Of a stretch of DNA of 47,747 nt, positions 6,943-15,242 are shown in pieces (position 1 is the stretch's first letter; the number at the start of each line of letters is the position of its first letter). Location of the stretch: positions 1 through 47,747 of the forward strand of contig JAGQTU010000025.1 of assembly GCA_020438865.1 (NCBI GenBank), in the 5' to 3' direction. The notes below the pieces were generated by a model that was given only the letters and a program-made list of their open reading frames with translations, was not told the DNA's origin and did no database searches. The translations under genes and the position numbers were made by a program. Source of the stretch: Mycobacterium sp. GTDB taxonomy: Bacteria; Actinomycetota; Actinomycetes; Mycobacteriales; Mycobacteriaceae.

Positions 6943-7962
6943 ATGACTCCGCCGGACTCGACCAGCCGCCGCCCGGGCATGTGGGCGACGCTTGCCGTCA
7001 CCGCCGTGATCGCGGCCAGCGCGGCGACCATCGCCCTGCCGTCGCCCTCGGCGATGGCCGATCCCGTCCCCGCACCGCCCGGAACGACGACCGCCGCTCC
7101 CGCGCCCGCCGACTCCAACGCCCCGGTCGCACCGGCCCCGGCTCCCGCGCCCGCTGACCCCAACGCCCCGGTCGCACCGGCCCCACCCGCCGACCCGAAC
7201 GCCCCGGTCGTCCCGGGTGCGCCGGTGCCGCCCGCGGATCCGAACGCGCCGCCTGCCGACCCCAACGCCCCGGTGCCCCCTCCGGCGCCGGAAGCCGGCC
7301 GGGTGAACAACGCCCTCGGCGGCTTCAGCTACGTGGTGCCCGGCGGCTGGGTGGTCGCCGACGCCTCGCGGTTGAACTACGGCCAGGCCCTGCTGAGCAA
7401 GGAGATCGCGCCGTCGCAGAACGGTCAGCCGGCCACCACCGCCAACGACACCAGCGTGCTGCTCGGCCGGCTGGACCTGAAGCTGTTCGCCGGCGCCGAG
7501 CAGGACAACAGCAAGGCCGCGGTCCGGCTGGCCTCGGATATGGGCGAGTTCTTCATGCCCTTCCCGGGCACCCGGATCAACCAGCAGAACGGCACTCTGC
7601 AGGCCGGTGACATGTCGGGCGCCTTCTCCTCCTACGAGGTGAAGTTCACCGATACCACCAAGCCGAACGGGCAGATCTGGGCTGGCGTGATCGGCGCCCC
7701 GACGCAGCCCAACGCTCCGCGCGATCAGCGCAACCAGCGCTGGTTCGTGGTGTGGCTGGGGACCGCGAAGGATCCCGTCGACCCGAACGCCGCCAAGGCG
7801 CTGGCCCAGTCGATCCGGCCGTACGTCGCGCCGCCACCGCCGGCTCCGGACCCGAACGCCCCGGCGGCCCCGGAACCCGTGCCGGGTGGCCGGGCGCCGG
7901 TCGGTGTCCCGGTGCCCGTCGAGACGCCGGTTCCCGAGATGGCGCCGCAGCCGGCGGGCTGA
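6943..7962 (+). CDS. apa: Alanine-proline-rich secreted antigen Apa (MPT32, fibronectin attachment protein)
   Basis: A 339-residue secreted protein. A signal peptide (about 1-39, ending SPSAMA) is followed by a disordered Pro/Ala region with a short GTTT cluster and five copies of a [D]xNAP unit (residues about 55-115). A folded domain then runs from [15 protein letters not shown] to about 285, and a Pro-rich tail carries one more DPNAP. In M. tuberculosis this protein (Rv1860) is O-mannosylated on Thr, binds fibronectin and lung collectins, and is a major antigen. The Thr residues and overall build are kept here, so glycosylation is likely but not shown. It is followed, as in M. tuberculosis, by the Rv1861-like membrane protein. 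Confidence 0.92.
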   Translation: MTPPDSTSRRPGMWATLAVTAVIAASAATIALPSPSAMADPVPAPPGTTTAAPAPADSNAPVAPAPAPAPADPNAPVAPAPPADPNAPVVPGAPVPPADPNAPPADPNAPVPPPAPEAGRVNNALGGFSYVVPGGWVVADASRLNYGQALLSKEIAPSQNGQPATTANDTSVLLGRLDLKLFAGAEQDNSKAAVRLASDMGEFFMPFPGTRINQQNGTLQAGDMSGAFSSYEVKFTDTTKPNGQIWAGVIGAPTQPNAPRDQRNQRWFVVWLGTAKDPVDPNAAKALAQSIRPYVAPPPPAPDPNAPAAPEPVPGGRAPVGVPVPVETPVPEMAPQPAG

Positions 7963-8088
7963 ATCCCCGCACCGTCTGCCATGTGACGATCGTGGCCGTT
8001 TCGGCGCGCCAATCGTTATCCCCGCGCGGTATACCGGTGGGATGGCGGCCCAGCAGCCAAGCGGGCCGGCGATAGCGAGGAGATCCTC

Positions 8089-8400
8089 ATGGGCACCCTG
8101 ATCGTTCCCCAGGCGGCGACCGAGATCCTGGCCCGGTCGTCCACCCTGACCAGCGTCGGCTGGATCGGCTACATCATCATCGGCGCGATCGCCGGCTGGA
8201 TCGCGGGCAAGATCGTCAAGGGTGGTGGCTCGGGCATCCTGATGAACATCGTCATCGGTGTCGTGGGCGCGCTCATCGGCGGCTTCCTGCTGAGCTTCTT
8301 CCTCAACACCGCGGGAGGCGGCTGGTGGTTCACCCTGTTCACCGCGATCCTGGGTTCGGTGATCCTGCTCTGGGCGCTCGGCAAGGTGCGAAAGTCCTGA
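8089..8400 (+). CDS. GlsB/YeaQ/YmgE-family membrane protein (Rv1861-like)
   Basis: A 103-residue protein of the transglycosylase-associated (GlsB/YeaQ/YmgE) family. After a polar N-terminus there are three hydrophobic helices: GYIIIGAIAGWIAGKIV, ILMNIVIGVVGALIGGFLL and TLFTAILGSVILLWAL. The Gly pattern and the GKIVKGGG loop are typical. Members are stress-linked in several bacteria but their biochemical role is unknown. GAGGAG precedes the ATG. The stop codon lies inside an 18-base tandem repeat. Confidence 0.85.
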   Translation: MGTLIVPQAATEILARSSTLTSVGWIGYIIIGAIAGWIAGKIVKGGGSGILMNIVIGVVGALIGGFLLSFFLNTAGGGWWFTLFTAILGSVILLWALGKVRKS

Positions 8401-8431
8401 TTCCCGGAAAAGCCCTGATTCCCGGAAAAGC
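8396..8431. repeat. 18-bp perfect tandem duplication over a stop codon
   Basis: CCTGATTCCCGGAAAAGC occurs twice in direct succession (8396-8413 and 8414-8431) with no mismatch. The first copy contains the TGA stop of the GlsB-family gene, and the second supplies the same TGA out of the gene. It probably arose by replication slippage. Confidence 0.9.
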
Positions 8432-8442
8432 GTAGTGCCGCA

Positions 8443-9486
8443 CTAGTCCTGGGTCTGCAGGGCCGAGCCGTCCAGCCGGACGACGACCTCCGACAGCGGG
8501 CGGCGCGGCGTCGCGGGTAGCGGGTCGGCGTTGAGCGCCGCCCACCCGATGCGCAGCAGCATCTGTGGGAAACCGTCGCCGTCGAGCAGTTTGGTGCGCA
8601 CCTCGTCGCGGGTGTCGGCCAGTTCCAGCGGTTCGGTGAGCGGGCAGCTGGCCAGCCCCAGCGCCGTGGCGGTGAGCAGCACCGCGCCGGTGGCCTCCCC
8701 GGCCGCCAGCAGCGCGGGCGGGTCATCGGTGGCGGTGGCCAGCACCAGCACCACCCCGGCATCGTCACGGGCCTCGACGCCGGCCGGCTGATCGAGCACC
8801 GGGTTGGCGAAGACCCGGGCCGGGAACCTGCCCTGTTGCTCCGCCGACGGGGTGTTGCGGGCCGGGACGCCGGCCGGGCTGCCGTGCCGCCCGCTCCACA
8901 TCGCGAGCTCGGCCAGGTACTCCGGATCGCTGATGTGTTCGCGCACCGCGCGCGCCACCACGGCGGCCAGGTCACCCTCGTCCTCGACGCGGCGCAGCAA
9001 CACCCCCGAGTGCGCCGCCCGCGCGGCCATCACCGCGATGTCCCCGCCGGGCACCGGCCAGGACGAGAACCAGCGCCGGTCGGTGCGCCGTCGCGGGATG
9101 GCCGCGGCCAGCGCGATGGCCTGCTCGTCGACGGTGCTGTCGAGGATCTCGATGCTGGCCAGGTGGTCCGGGTCGGCCGGGTTGGGGAAGCGGTGCACCG
9201 TGGACTGCCAGCCCAGCGCCGAGAGCGCCACGGTGAAATGTTGCAGCGCCACACCGCAACTGAGCATCAGATCACGCCGGGCCGGGTCGATGCGGTGCAG
9301 CTGCCGGTTCGGGTCGGCGTACAGATGCACGCTCTCATCGCCGACGCGCCAGCGCCAGGGCTGCGAATTGTGCACCGACGGCGCCCGGACCGCGAGTGCC
9401 AGCGCGGCCTCCACGCTCGCCGCGTCGGGCAGTTCCCGGCCCATCCCCACGTCCATCGCACGTCCATCCCACTCGTTGCCGCACAT
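8443..9486 (-). CDS. Acg-family nitroreductase-like FMN protein
   Basis: A 347-residue protein of the Acg family (Rv2032, Rv3127 and Rv3131 in M. tuberculosis), which are internally duplicated nitroreductase folds that bind FMN but close off the active site. Seen here are RAPSVHNSQPWRW near residues 34-46, the DLMLSCGVALQHF segment, RRTDRRWF, and a C-terminal RIGWA..PLPATPRRPLSEV typical of the family. Known members are hypoxia-induced through DosR and may store flavin. GGAGG lies 9 bases before the ATG at 9486, which fixes the start. Two DosR-like sites lie upstream. The gene is not part of the Rv1861-adhA order I recall, so it looks inserted between them. Confidence 0.85.
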   Translation of the reverse strand: MCGNEWDGRAMDVGMGRELPDAASVEAALALAVRAPSVHNSQPWRWRVGDESVHLYADPNRQLHRIDPARRDLMLSCGVALQHFTVALSALGWQSTVHRFPNPADPDHLASIEILDSTVDEQAIALAAAIPRRRTDRRWFSSWPVPGGDIAVMAARAAHSGVLLRRVEDEGDLAAVVARAVREHISDPEYLAELAMWSGRHGSPAGVPARNTPSAEQQGRFPARVFANPVLDQPAGVEARDDAGVVLVLATATDDPPALLAAGEATGAVLLTATALGLASCPLTEPLELADTRDEVRTKLLDGDGFPQMLLRIGWAALNADPLPATPRRPLSEVVVRLDGSALQTQD

Positions 9487-9517
9487 CGGTTGTCACCTCC
9501 ACCGTCACACCGGAACG

Positions 9518-9537
9518 GCCGGTCGCACAGTCCCCGA
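9518..9537 (-). promoter_or_regulatory. DosR-like half site
   Basis: Read leftward, TCGGGGACTGTGCGACCGGC matches TTSGGGACTWWAGTCCCSAA at 12 of 20 positions, nearly all in the GGGACT half. It lies about 40 bases before the Acg-like start. It is weak by itself, and supported only by the gene family and the second site. Confidence 0.35.
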
Positions 9538-9551
9538 AAGGCCCTGATCCG

Positions 9552-9565
9552 GGGCCATTGGTCCC
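9552..9565. promoter_or_regulatory. DosR-like palindrome
   Basis: GGGCCATTGGTCCC (leftward GGGACCAATGGCCC) fits the 14-base core GGGACTWWAGTCCC at 11 positions and is nearly symmetric. It is 66 bases upstream of the Acg-like start, a spacing seen for distal DosR boxes. Confidence 0.45.
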
Positions 9566-9616
9566 TTGCCGACCGGCGGCCGCGCCGCGGCCCGCGGGAG
9601 GGGGCACGATGGTGGG

Positions 9617-10654
9617 ATGGCAGGCGGCACAACGGGCGTCCCGGCGACGATGCGCGCGTGGCGGGTGCGCAGGCCCGGCCCGATGCGCAGCGGCCCATTG
9701 GAGTTCGACAGCGCGGCCGCGGTCCCGCAGCCCGGTCCGGGCGATCTGCTGGTGGCGGTGCGGGCCTGCGGGGTGTGCCGCACCGACCTGCACGTCACCG
9801 AGGGTGACCTGCCGGTGCACCGGCCGGGGGTGACGCCGGGACACGAGGTCGTCGGCGAGGTGGCGGCACTCGGTGCCGAGGTGGACGGCTTCGCGGTGGG
9901 GGATCGGGTCGGCATCGCCTGGCTGCGGCATACCTGCGGGGTGTGCGAGTACTGCCGGCGCGGCAGCGAGAACCTGTGCCCGAATTCGCGCTACACCGGC
10001 TGGGATGCCGATGGGGGATACGCCGACTTCGCCACCGTGCCAGCGGATTTCGCGCACCGGCTGCCGGCCGGCTACTCCGACAGCGAGCTGGCGCCGCTGC
10101 TGTGTGCGGGCATCATCGGCTACCGGTCACTGCTGCGCGCGGAGCTACCGCCCGGCGGCCGGCTGGGTCTGTACGGGTTCGGCGGCAGCGCCCACATCAC
10201 CGCGCAGGTCGCCATCGCGCAGGGGGCGGAGGTGCACGTGATGACCCGTGGGGCCGAGGCGCGCGACCTCGCCCTGGGCCTCGGCGCGGCGTCGGCGCAG
10301 GGCGCGGCCGACTCGCCGCCGGTCAAGCTGGACGCCGCGATCCTGTTCGCCCCGGTGGGCGATCTGGTGCCGCCCGCGCTGGAGGCCCTCGATCGCGGCG
10401 GCACCCTGGCGATCGCCGGCATCCACCTGTCCGACATTCCGGCGCTGAACTATCAGCGACATCTGTTCCAGGAGCGCCAGGTTCGCTCGGTCAGCTCCAA
10501 CACCCGCGTCGACGCCCGCGACTTCCTGGAGTTCGCCGGCCGGCACCGCATCGAGGTGACCACACCGGAGTATCCGTTGGCCCGGGCCGACCAGGCGCTG
10601 ACCGATCTGGTCGAGGGCCGCATCGCCGGGGCGGCGGTGCTGCTGCCCGGGTAG
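9617..10654 (+). CDS. adhA: Zinc-dependent alcohol dehydrogenase (AdhA-like)
   Basis: A 345-residue medium-chain alcohol dehydrogenase, oxidising alcohols with NAD(P)+. Catalytic zinc ligands are C51 ([10 protein letters not shown]), H76-E77 (PGHEVVGEV) and a later Cys in LLCAGIIGY. The structural zinc loop is complete: C107, C110, C113 and C121. The nucleotide-binding region is [14 protein letters not shown]. The ATG at 9617 is chosen since the family begins close to MRAWRV; an ATG at 9650 would also work. In M. tuberculosis adhA (Rv1862) follows Rv1861, as here apart from the intervening Acg-like gene. It converges with the next gene. Confidence 0.88.
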   Translation: MAGGTTGVPATMRAWRVRRPGPMRSGPLEFDSAAAVPQPGPGDLLVAVRACGVCRTDLHVTEGDLPVHRPGVTPGHEVVGEVAALGAEVDGFAVGDRVGIAWLRHTCGVCEYCRRGSENLCPNSRYTGWDADGGYADFATVPADFAHRLPAGYSDSELAPLLCAGIIGYRSLLRAELPPGGRLGLYGFGGSAHITAQVAIAQGAEVHVMTRGAEARDLALGLGAASAQGAADSPPVKLDAAILFAPVGDLVPPALEALDRGGTLAIAGIHLSDIPALNYQRHLFQERQVRSVSSNTRVDARDFLEFAGRHRIEVTTPEYPLARADQALTDLVEGRIAGAAVLLPG

Positions 10655-10655
10655 C

Positions 10656-11144
10656 TCACAGCGCCGCGAGCACACCCCGGAGCCCGGCGGGCAGGCTGCC
10701 GCGGCCCTCCTGGTACAGCGGTCCGGTCCCGTCCGACAGCAGGATTCGCAGCCGCGCCACCCCGCGGGGCCGCACCGGCCGGGGGGAGTGCAGCCGCAAC
10801 GTGATGTCATCGACCACATCGCGGCACGGGATCATCGACTCCCAGTTGACCGGGATGCGCAGCGGCACGCCGGCGGCGGCATGATGTGCCTCGGCCATCG
10901 CGTGGCGCAGGGCCCGGGCCAGCGCTTCCCGCTCGTCGACCGTGGTCAGCCGTGCCACGTGGGCGGCCAGGGCACTGCCGGGCATCGGGACGGCCCCGGC
11001 GTCGAGTTCGCGGTCCAGCCGGCCGGCGAACAGCCGGGCCCGGAGCCGCACCATCGCAGAGGTGCCGGCCACGTCCTCGGGGCAATCCGGCCACGGCGAA
11101 CCGTCGGATTGCTGAATGTCTTGATCGAAATCGTTATGCCCCAC
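10656..11144 (-). CDS. Hypothetical protein
   Basis: A 162-residue protein I do not recognise. The GTG at 11144 is chosen because GGAGAAGG lies 7-8 bases upstream and residues further upstream look non-coding. It has no signal peptide or membrane helix. A helical N-terminal half (RLRARLFAGRLDREL, TTVDEREALARALRHAM) is followed by a part with short strands (DDITLRLHS, ARLRILLSDGTGPLY). It diverges from the CGNR regulator and may be its target, since they share a 122-base region with a 14-base palindrome. Confidence 0.65.
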   Translation of the reverse strand: MGHNDFDQDIQQSDGSPWPDCPEDVAGTSAMVRLRARLFAGRLDRELDAGAVPMPGSALAAHVARLTTVDEREALARALRHAMAEAHHAAAGVPLRIPVNWESMIPCRDVVDDITLRLHSPRPVRPRGVARLRILLSDGTGPLYQEGRGSLPAGLRGVLAAL

Positions 11145-11209
11145 GGCTTTTCCTTCTCCCCGGCCGACTCCACCGCCGGTCCTACAGTGACCTTCTAGAA
11201 CGCTATACC

Positions 11210-11223
11210 GGTCATGCATGACC
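11210..11223. promoter_or_regulatory. 14-bp palindrome, candidate operator
   Basis: GGTCATGCATGACC is a perfect palindrome eight bases before the -35 of the CGNR promoter. ACCGGTCAT, containing its left arm, recurs at 11238-11246 inside the promoter spacer, giving three half-sites. It could control both divergent genes. Confidence 0.5.
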
Positions 11224-11230
11224 AGTCAAG

Positions 11231-11259
11231 TTGATTCACCGGTCATTTCCCTTTATTCT
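11231..11259 (+). promoter_or_regulatory. Leaderless promoter of the CGNR regulator
   Basis: TTGATT (11231-11236), a 17-base spacer, then TATTCT (11254-11259), with the ATG 7 bases further on. No ribosome site is present, so the transcript probably begins at the ATG. Confidence 0.6.
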
Positions 11260-11266
11260 CGACCTC

Positions 11267-11857
11267 ATGTCGGAGCCCGCCGTCGGATGGCTCGGCGATG
11301 CCGAGGCCAAACCCGCACCCGAACCGCTTACCCGCATCCAGGCCCTGATCAACACGGTCGACCTGGAGTCGGGTGCCGACCGGCTGGCCGACGCCGCTGC
11401 CGCCCGGCCCTGGCTGGTCGCCCACGGCCTGCTGGCCGCGGACCGGACGCCCAGCGCCGACGACCTTGCGACCGTCCGCGCCGTCCGGGAGGCGCTGCGG
11501 GCCATGGTGGTCCACAACGCCGGCGGCCCGCTCCCCAGCGCGGCGGACCTGGCGCCGCTGCGCCGGATCGCCGACACGGCCACCGCGCGGGCCCGCCTCG
11601 ACGACGACGGCACCGTGCGGGTGGACCCGGTCGCCGACGCGCAGGCGGGCCGCCTGCTGGCCCTGCTGCTGGTGGTGGCCGAGGCCCAGCGCGACGGCAC
11701 GTGGCAGCACCTCAAGGCGTGCGGCAACGAGGACTGCCGGTGGGCGTTCTACGATCGCTCGCGCAACCACGGCGGCACCTGGTGTGACATGGCGACGTGC
11801 GGCAACAAGCTCAAGAACCGGGAGTTCCGGGCGCGGCGCAACCGCGTAGCGCGCTGA
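11267..11857 (+). CDS. CGNR zinc-finger transcriptional regulator (ABATE domain)
   Basis: A 196-residue regulator of the ABATE/CGNR type. Residues about 20-145 form the helical ABATE domain thought to bind a ligand. Residues 149-183 form the CGNR zinc finger, with C152, C157, C173 and C178 as ligands within ACGNEDCRWAFYD and WCDMATCGN, followed by a basic tail (KLKNREFRARRNRVAR) for DNA contact. The ATG at 11267 follows a good promoter. An earlier ATG at 11231 overlaps the -35 and is rejected. The palindrome upstream suggests autoregulation and control of the divergent hypothetical gene. Confidence 0.85.
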   Translation: MSEPAVGWLGDAEAKPAPEPLTRIQALINTVDLESGADRLADAAAARPWLVAHGLLAADRTPSADDLATVRAVREALRAMVVHNAGGPLPSAADLAPLRRIADTATARARLDDDGTVRVDPVADAQAGRLLALLLVVAEAQRDGTWQHLKACGNEDCRWAFYDRSRNHGGTWCDMATCGNKLKNREFRARRNRVAR

Positions 11858-11866
11858 GGCCCGCAG

Positions 11867-12634
11867 TCAGGTCATCGACAGGTGCCACACCAAGGCGGCG
11901 GCCAGCGCGCCCATCCCGTTGAGCGCCCAGTGCAGCGCGATCGGGGCGATCAGGCTGCCGCTGCGGCGGCGCAACCAGGTGAACACGAACCCGGCGGCGG
12001 CGGTGGCCACCACCGCCATCGCAACGCCGGCCAGCATCCCCGGCACGCCGCCGCCGAGAATCCGGGTGAAGCCGACGTTGTTGCTGGTCAAACCCAGCGA
12101 GCTGGCGATGTGCCACAACCCGAACAGCAGCGAGCCGGCGGCGGCCACGCCCCGGAAGCCCCAGGCCCGGTCCAGGGCGCCGTGCAGCACCCCGCGAAAC
12201 GCCAACTCCTCGGGGATCACGGTCTGCAGCGGGATGATGATCATCGAGGCCAGCAGCGCTCCCGACAGGGTGGCGTAGTGGTTGTTCAGGAACATCGGCC
12301 GGGTCCACGGCAGCAGCGCGCCGACGGCGATCACCGTCAGCACCAGGCCCACCGCGGCCAGCGCATAGCCCAGCCCGGAGCGCCAGTGTTCGCGGCCCAG
12401 CCCCAGTTCGGCCCAGCCCAGCCCGCGGGAACGCACCAGCGCGACCAGCGCGACGGCGGCGGCCGGCACCACAGCGATGTTTGCCCACGGCGTGGTGAAG
12501 TGGGCGATCAGGTTGGTGATCGCCAGCACCACGACGACCACGCCGATGTCGACATAGGTGCGGAAGTGGTGCAGCGCGGCGAGCTGGGACAGCGCTGGGT
12601 GGGGGTGCGCGGCCACGGCGCTGTGCTCGGACAT
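11867..12634 (-). CDS. CPBP-family intramembrane metalloprotease (Rv1863c-like)
   Basis: A 255-residue polytopic membrane protein of the CPBP (CAAX protease / bacteriocin-processing) family. The three family motifs are present: E142-E143-x3-R147 (PEELAFRG), FGLWH with H175, and H235 in LHWALNG, which together bind the catalytic metal inside the bilayer. About seven hydrophobic segments are seen. The N-terminal 25 residues are polar. The substrate is unknown. Size and position fit M. tuberculosis Rv1863c beyond adhA. It converges with the CGNR gene and diverges from the phosphoketolase. Confidence 0.85.
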   Translation of the reverse strand: MSEHSAVAAHPHPALSQLAALHHFRTYVDIGVVVVVLAITNLIAHFTTPWANIAVVPAAAVALVALVRSRGLGWAELGLGREHWRSGLGYALAAVGLVLTVIAVGALLPWTRPMFLNNHYATLSGALLASMIIIPLQTVIPEELAFRGVLHGALDRAWGFRGVAAAGSLLFGLWHIASSLGLTSNNVGFTRILGGGVPGMLAGVAMAVVATAAAGFVFTWLRRRSGSLIAPIALHWALNGMGALAAALVWHLSMT

Positions 12635-12746
12635 TTGCTGTCGATTGTACCCGCGGTCGAGGACCGCTCAGGCGTGTCGATGGTCACCCGGGTGAACAAC
12701 CGGTGCAGCCTGTGCGCGGTTCGCCGATCTCACGTTGGATGGGGCG

Positions 12747-15212
12747 ATGAGCACCGTGACAACCAGCTGGCAGACCGCGGACGTGCACCCGATCGGCGCG
12801 GACAGACTGGCCCAGCTCGACGGCTGGTGGCGCGCCGCCAACTACCTGTCGGTCGGCCAGATCTACCTGCTGGACAACCCGCTGCTGCACAGGCCGCTGT
12901 CGCGCGACGACGTCAAGCCGCGCCTGCTCGGGCACTGGGGCACCACCCCGGGCCTGAACTTCCTCTACGCCCACCTCAACCGGGTGATCGCCGAACGCGG
13001 CCAGTCGACGATCTACCTCACCGGCCCCGGCCACGGCGGGCCCGGTCTGGTCGCCAGCGCCTACCTGGACGGCACCTACTCGGAGGTGTACTCCGACATC
13101 ACCCGGGACACCGAGGGCATCCGGCGGCTGTTCCGCCAGTTCTCCTTCCCGGGCGGCATCCCGTCCCACGTCGCACCGGAGACTCCCGGTTCGATCCACG
13201 AGGGCGGCGAGCTGGGATACGTGCTGTCGCACGCCTACGGCGCCGCCTTCGACAACCCCGATCTGCTGGTGGTCTCGGTGGTCGGCGATGGGGAGGCCGA
13301 GACCGGCGCGCTGGCCACCAGTTGGCACTCCAACAAGTTCGTCAACGCCGCCAAGGACGGCGTGGTGCTGCCGATCCTGCACCTCAACGGCTACAAGATC
13401 GCCAATCCGACGGTGCTGGACCGGATCGGTGCCGACGAACTGCGCAGCTTGATGGTCGGCTACGGCCACAACCCGTACCTGTTCGAGGCCGCGGAGCACG
13501 AGGACCACTTCACCGCGCACCGCCGGTTCGCCGCCCTGCTCGACGAGGTGCTCAACGAGATCGCCGGCATCAAGGCCCGCGCCGCCGCCGGCGACGAGCA
13601 GCGACCGCTCTGGCCGATGATCATCTTCCGCACCCCGAAGGGCTGGACCGGCCCGGACTACATCGACGGCAAGAAGACCACCGGATCGTGGCGCGCCCAC
13701 CAGGTGCCGCTGGCCAGCGCCCGCGACACCCCCGAGCACCTGCAGGTGCTGGCCGACTGGTTGGCCTCCTACCGCCCCGGCGAACTCTTCGACGCCGACG
13801 GCCGGATCGACGCGGCGATCGCCGCGCTGGCGCCGTCCGGAACGCTGCGGATGAGCGACAACCCGCACGCCAACGGCGGGCTGCTGCTCAAGGATCTGCG
13901 GCTGCCGGATTTCCGGGAGTACGCGGTGGACGTGCCCGCGCCCGGCGCGTCGATCGCCGAGTCCACCCGGGTGCTGGGCCGGTGGCTGACCGACGTGGTG
14001 CGGCTCAACCCGGACAACTTCCGCATCTTCGGGCCCGACGAGACCGCGTCGAACCGGCTGCAGGCGGTCTTCGACGTGACCGCCAAGCAGTGGAACGCCG
14101 AGTTCTTCTCGCCCGAGGTCGACGAGCACCTGGCCCGCGCGGGCCGGGTGGTGGAGATGCTGTCCGAGCACCAGTGCCAGGGCTGGCTCGAGGGCTACCT
14201 GCTGACCGGGCGGCACGGGCTGTTCAACTGCTACGAGGCCTTCATCCACATCGTCGACTCGATGGTCAACCAGCACGCCAAGTGGCTCAAGGTCACCAAC
14301 CACATTCCGTGGCGGCGACCGATCGCCAGCCTCAATTACCTACTGTCCAGCCATGTCTGGCGCCAGGACCACAACGGGTTCAGCCACCAGGATCCGGGCT
14401 TCATCGACCACGTCGTGAACAAGCGCGCCGAGGTGGTGCGGGTCTACCTGCCGCCGGACGCCAACACCCTGCTGTCCACCTACAACCACTGCCTGCGCTC
14501 CCGTCAGTACGTCAACGTCGTGGTCGCCGGCAAGCAGCCCAGCCCGAACTTCCTCACCATGGAGCAGGCGGTCGCCCACTGCACCCGGGGGCTGGGGATC
14601 TGGGAGTGGGCGGGCACCGAGATCCTCGGGCAGGACCCCGACGTCGTCATCGCGACGGCGGGCGATGTGCCGACGTTGGAGGGGCTGGCCGCCGTCGACC
14701 TGCTCAAGCGGTATCTGCCGGAGTTGAAGATCCGGTTCGTCAACGTCGTGGACCTGATGCGACTGCAGGACGACACCGAGCATCCGCACGGCCTGTCGCA
14801 CCGCGCCTTCGACATGATCTTCACCACCGACAAGCCGATCATCTTCGCCTATCACGGCTATCCGTGGCTGATCCACCGGCTGACCTACCGGCGTACCGGC
14901 CATCGGAACATCCATGTGCGGGGCTACAAGGAGGAGGGCACCACCACCACGCCGTTCGACATGGTGATGCTCAACGACCTCGACCGCTTCCATCTGGTGA
15001 TGGACGTGATCGACCGGGTGCCCTCATTGGGGTCGACGTGCGCGACGCTGCGCCAGCAGATGGCCGACCGGCGCCTGGCGGCCCGGGAGTACACCCGCAG
15101 CCACGGCGACGACATCCCCGAGGTGCGGGACTGGGTGTGGCCGGCGGCGCACGGCACCTCCTTCGGCGGCGCCCTGGGAGCGACGGTCTCCACCGGTGGT
15201 GACAACGAATAG
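12747..15212 (+). CDS. Phosphoketolase (XFP family)
   Basis: An 821-residue thiamine-diphosphate enzyme that splits xylulose 5-phosphate (and, in many members, fructose 6-phosphate) with phosphate to give acetyl phosphate plus an aldose phosphate. Family marks include [27 protein letters not shown], the [11 protein letters not shown] loop, [19 protein letters not shown] and the cofactor motif [10 protein letters not shown]; later come HTGLSDHAFD-like NGLSHRAFD-type segments, here [14 protein letters not shown]. Length is normal. An upstream TTG at 12735 is less likely than the ATG at 12747. No acetate kinase or phosphotransacetylase gene is nearby, so acetyl phosphate must be used by enzymes encoded elsewhere. 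Substrate preference cannot be read. Confidence 0.93.
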   Translation: MSTVTTSWQTADVHPIGADRLAQLDGWWRAANYLSVGQIYLLDNPLLHRPLSRDDVKPRLLGHWGTTPGLNFLYAHLNRVIAERGQSTIYLTGPGHGGPGLVASAYLDGTYSEVYSDITRDTEGIRRLFRQFSFPGGIPSHVAPETPGSIHEGGELGYVLSHAYGAAFDNPDLLVVSVVGDGEAETGALATSWHSNKFVNAAKDGVVLPILHLNGYKIANPTVLDRIGADELRSLMVGYGHNPYLFEAAEHEDHFTAHRRFAALLDEVLNEIAGIKARAAAGDEQRPLWPMIIFRTPKGWTGPDYIDGKKTTGSWRAHQVPLASARDTPEHLQVLADWLASYRPGELFDADGRIDAAIAALAPSGTLRMSDNPHANGGLLLKDLRLPDFREYAVDVPAPGASIAESTRVLGRWLTDVVRLNPDNFRIFGPDETASNRLQAVFDVTAKQWNAEFFSPEVDEHLARAGRVVEMLSEHQCQGWLEGYLLTGRHGLFNCYEAFIHIVDSMVNQHAKWLKVTNHIPWRRPIASLNYLLSSHVWRQDHNGFSHQDPGFIDHVVNKRAEVVRVYLPPDANTLLSTYNHCLRSRQYVNVVVAGKQPSPNFLTMEQAVAHCTRGLGIWEWAGTEILGQDPDVVIATAGDVPTLEGLAAVDLLKRYLPELKIRFVNVVDLMRLQDDTEHPHGLSHRAFDMIFTTDKPIIFAYHGYPWLIHRLTYRRTGHRNIHVRGYKEEGTTTTPFDMVMLNDLDRFHLVMDVIDRVPSLGSTCATLRQQMADRRLAAREYTRSHGDDIPEVRDWVWPAAHGTSFGGALGATVSTGGDNE

Positions 15213-15229
15213 TCGCTCAGGCCGGGTAC

Positions 15230-15235
15230 TACGCT
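15230..15235 (+). promoter_or_regulatory. -10 element of the CoA-transferase gene
   Basis: TACGCT lies 7 bases before the GTG at 15243, within the 30-base gap after the phosphoketolase gene. No ribosome site is present, so the CoA-transferase/ALDH pair may start leaderless. Confidence 0.4.
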
Positions 15236-15242
15236 GACCGGC

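Noticed and set aside
7070-7300. Short repeats in apa considered as a CRISPR array or tandem repeat element
   Set aside because: They are codons of the DPNAP protein repeat, with irregular spacing and no spacer structure.
11882-15202. Rightward reading frame of about 1,100 codons
   Set aside because: It runs antisense to the CPBP protease and out of frame through the phosphoketolase, both of which have full family motifs.
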